Source of the DNA: STD1-204 sp041649895
GTDB lineage: Bacteria > Patescibacteriota > Minisyncoccia > Minisyncoccales > Minisyncoccaceae
DNA length: 6,628 nucleotides
Direction of reading: 5' to 3'
Assembly: GCA_041649895.1 (NCBI GenBank)
Contig: JBAZMG010000054.1
Span: 1-6,628, forward strand
Part shown: piece by piece, positions 6,329 through 6,628 of the stretch
Numbering within the stretch: the first letter of the stretch is position 1
Layout: each line of letters begins with the position of its first letter
The notes under the pieces: model-generated
Database searches by the model: none
Told to the model about the DNA's origin: nothing
Seen by the model: the letters and a program-made list of their open reading frames with translations, nothing else
Translations under genes and position numbers: made by a program

Positions 6329-6628
6329 ATGAATTTTTCTAAATTATTTTCCAAAAAAGTTTTTATTTTAGTAATTTGTATTTTTGCTATAGCTTTAGTT
6401 GTTCTGCCTTCCGTGGCTTCTGCCGCGGGAATTGTTGACGACATATTGGGGTTTGTCGGCGATGTAACCAATGTCCCTAAAGCAATTTTCGGTTTCGTCG
6501 CCCAAATGATTCTATCTGTTCCATTATTTATAATGCAGGTGTCGTTAGACCTTTTAAATTGGGTCGCGACCGGTGACTTTATAAAAATGTCCGTTACCGG
6601 TCCTGACAATCTTCTTGTTCAAACGGGT
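6329..6628 (+). CDS. Putative TrbL/VirB6-like integral membrane protein of a T4SS-related system (partial, N-terminal 100 aa)
   Basis: The ATG at 6329 opens a frame that runs to the right edge with no stop (100 codons). Residues 1-32 look like a signal peptide (FSKK, hydrophobic core, cut probably after ASA). A hydrophobic helical stretch at about 52-78 (AIFGFVAQMILSVPLFIMQV…LLNWV) is followed by TGDFIKMSVTGPDNLLVQTG. In large CPR membrane proteins related to TrbL/VirB6, a similar 'LNW(V/I)…FI…S-T…NP' passage comes just before a string of membrane helices. I base the call on that resemblance and on the neighbouring VirB2-like genes; only a fragment is visible, so it is tentative. That it is a real gene is well supported by the signal peptide, the extended -10 promoter about 32 bases upstream and a purine-rich GAGAG five bases before the ATG. 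If correct, it would form the inner-membrane channel component of the machine. Confidence 0.68.
   Translation, partial: MNFSKLFSKKVFILVICIFAIALVVLPSVASAAGIVDDILGFVGDVTNVPKAIFGFVAQMILSVPLFIMQVSLDLLNWVATGDFIKMSVTGPDNLLVQTG

Noticed and set aside
6283..6609. 108-codon minus-strand open frame opposite the VirB6-like gene
   Set aside because: It is a mirror of the supported plus-strand gene, reads across the divergent promoter, and has no recognisable features.
1..6628. UGA recoding (code 25, as in Gracilibacteria or Absconditabacteria)
   Set aside because: All long frames read through without in-frame TGA and end in TAA; glycine codons are ordinary GGN.

Overview
The window looks like chromosomal DNA of a Candidate Phyla Radiation (Patescibacteria) bacterium, most likely Parcubacteria-like. 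The evidence is an AT-leaning base composition, tightly packed genes and the standard code (long frames close with TAA and no TGA recoding is needed). Three consecutive proteins also carry the two-helix 'SGG-P-A--S-AKDRI … SY-IL--INP' signature of the T4SS_pilin / VirB2-like family typical of that group. This assignment rests on recognising family signatures; no database search was done.

Layout. Almost the whole window (1-6264) is one leftward operon. It reads, in order of transcription: a small membrane protein with a long hydrophilic tail (6264-5719); a 1013-residue cysteine-rich pilin fusion (5726-2685); a 447-residue pilin fusion (2677-1334); and its full-length paralogue (1332 to beyond the left edge). 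Junctions are an 8-base overlap, a 7-base gap and a 1-base gap, so translation is probably coupled. A rightward gene starts at 6329 and leaves the window. Its first 100 residues (signal peptide, hydrophobic helices, then a 'LLNWV…DFIKMSVT' stretch) resemble the N-terminus of the large TrbL/VirB6-like membrane proteins of CPR bacteria. The only intergenic region (6265-6328) holds a 21-bp palindrome in which each arm is a perfect extended -10 (TGATATAAT) facing the opposite way. It looks like a compact divergent promoter.

How the genes may work together. Ordinary VirB2-like pilins are little more than a signal peptide and two membrane helices. Here three such modules in a row are each fused to a large domain predicted to lie outside the membrane. 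One fusion has about 50 cysteines, two related CxCxxC…CxCCG modules and a dockerin-like calcium loop. The other two have crystallin-like (Greek-key) beta repeats. With a divergent VirB6-like channel protein, this suggests a surface appendage or envelope machine related to type IV secretion, with the fusions as specialised pilus, tip or adhesion subunits. That function is inference. No RNA gene, transposon, CRISPR array or convincing terminator was seen.
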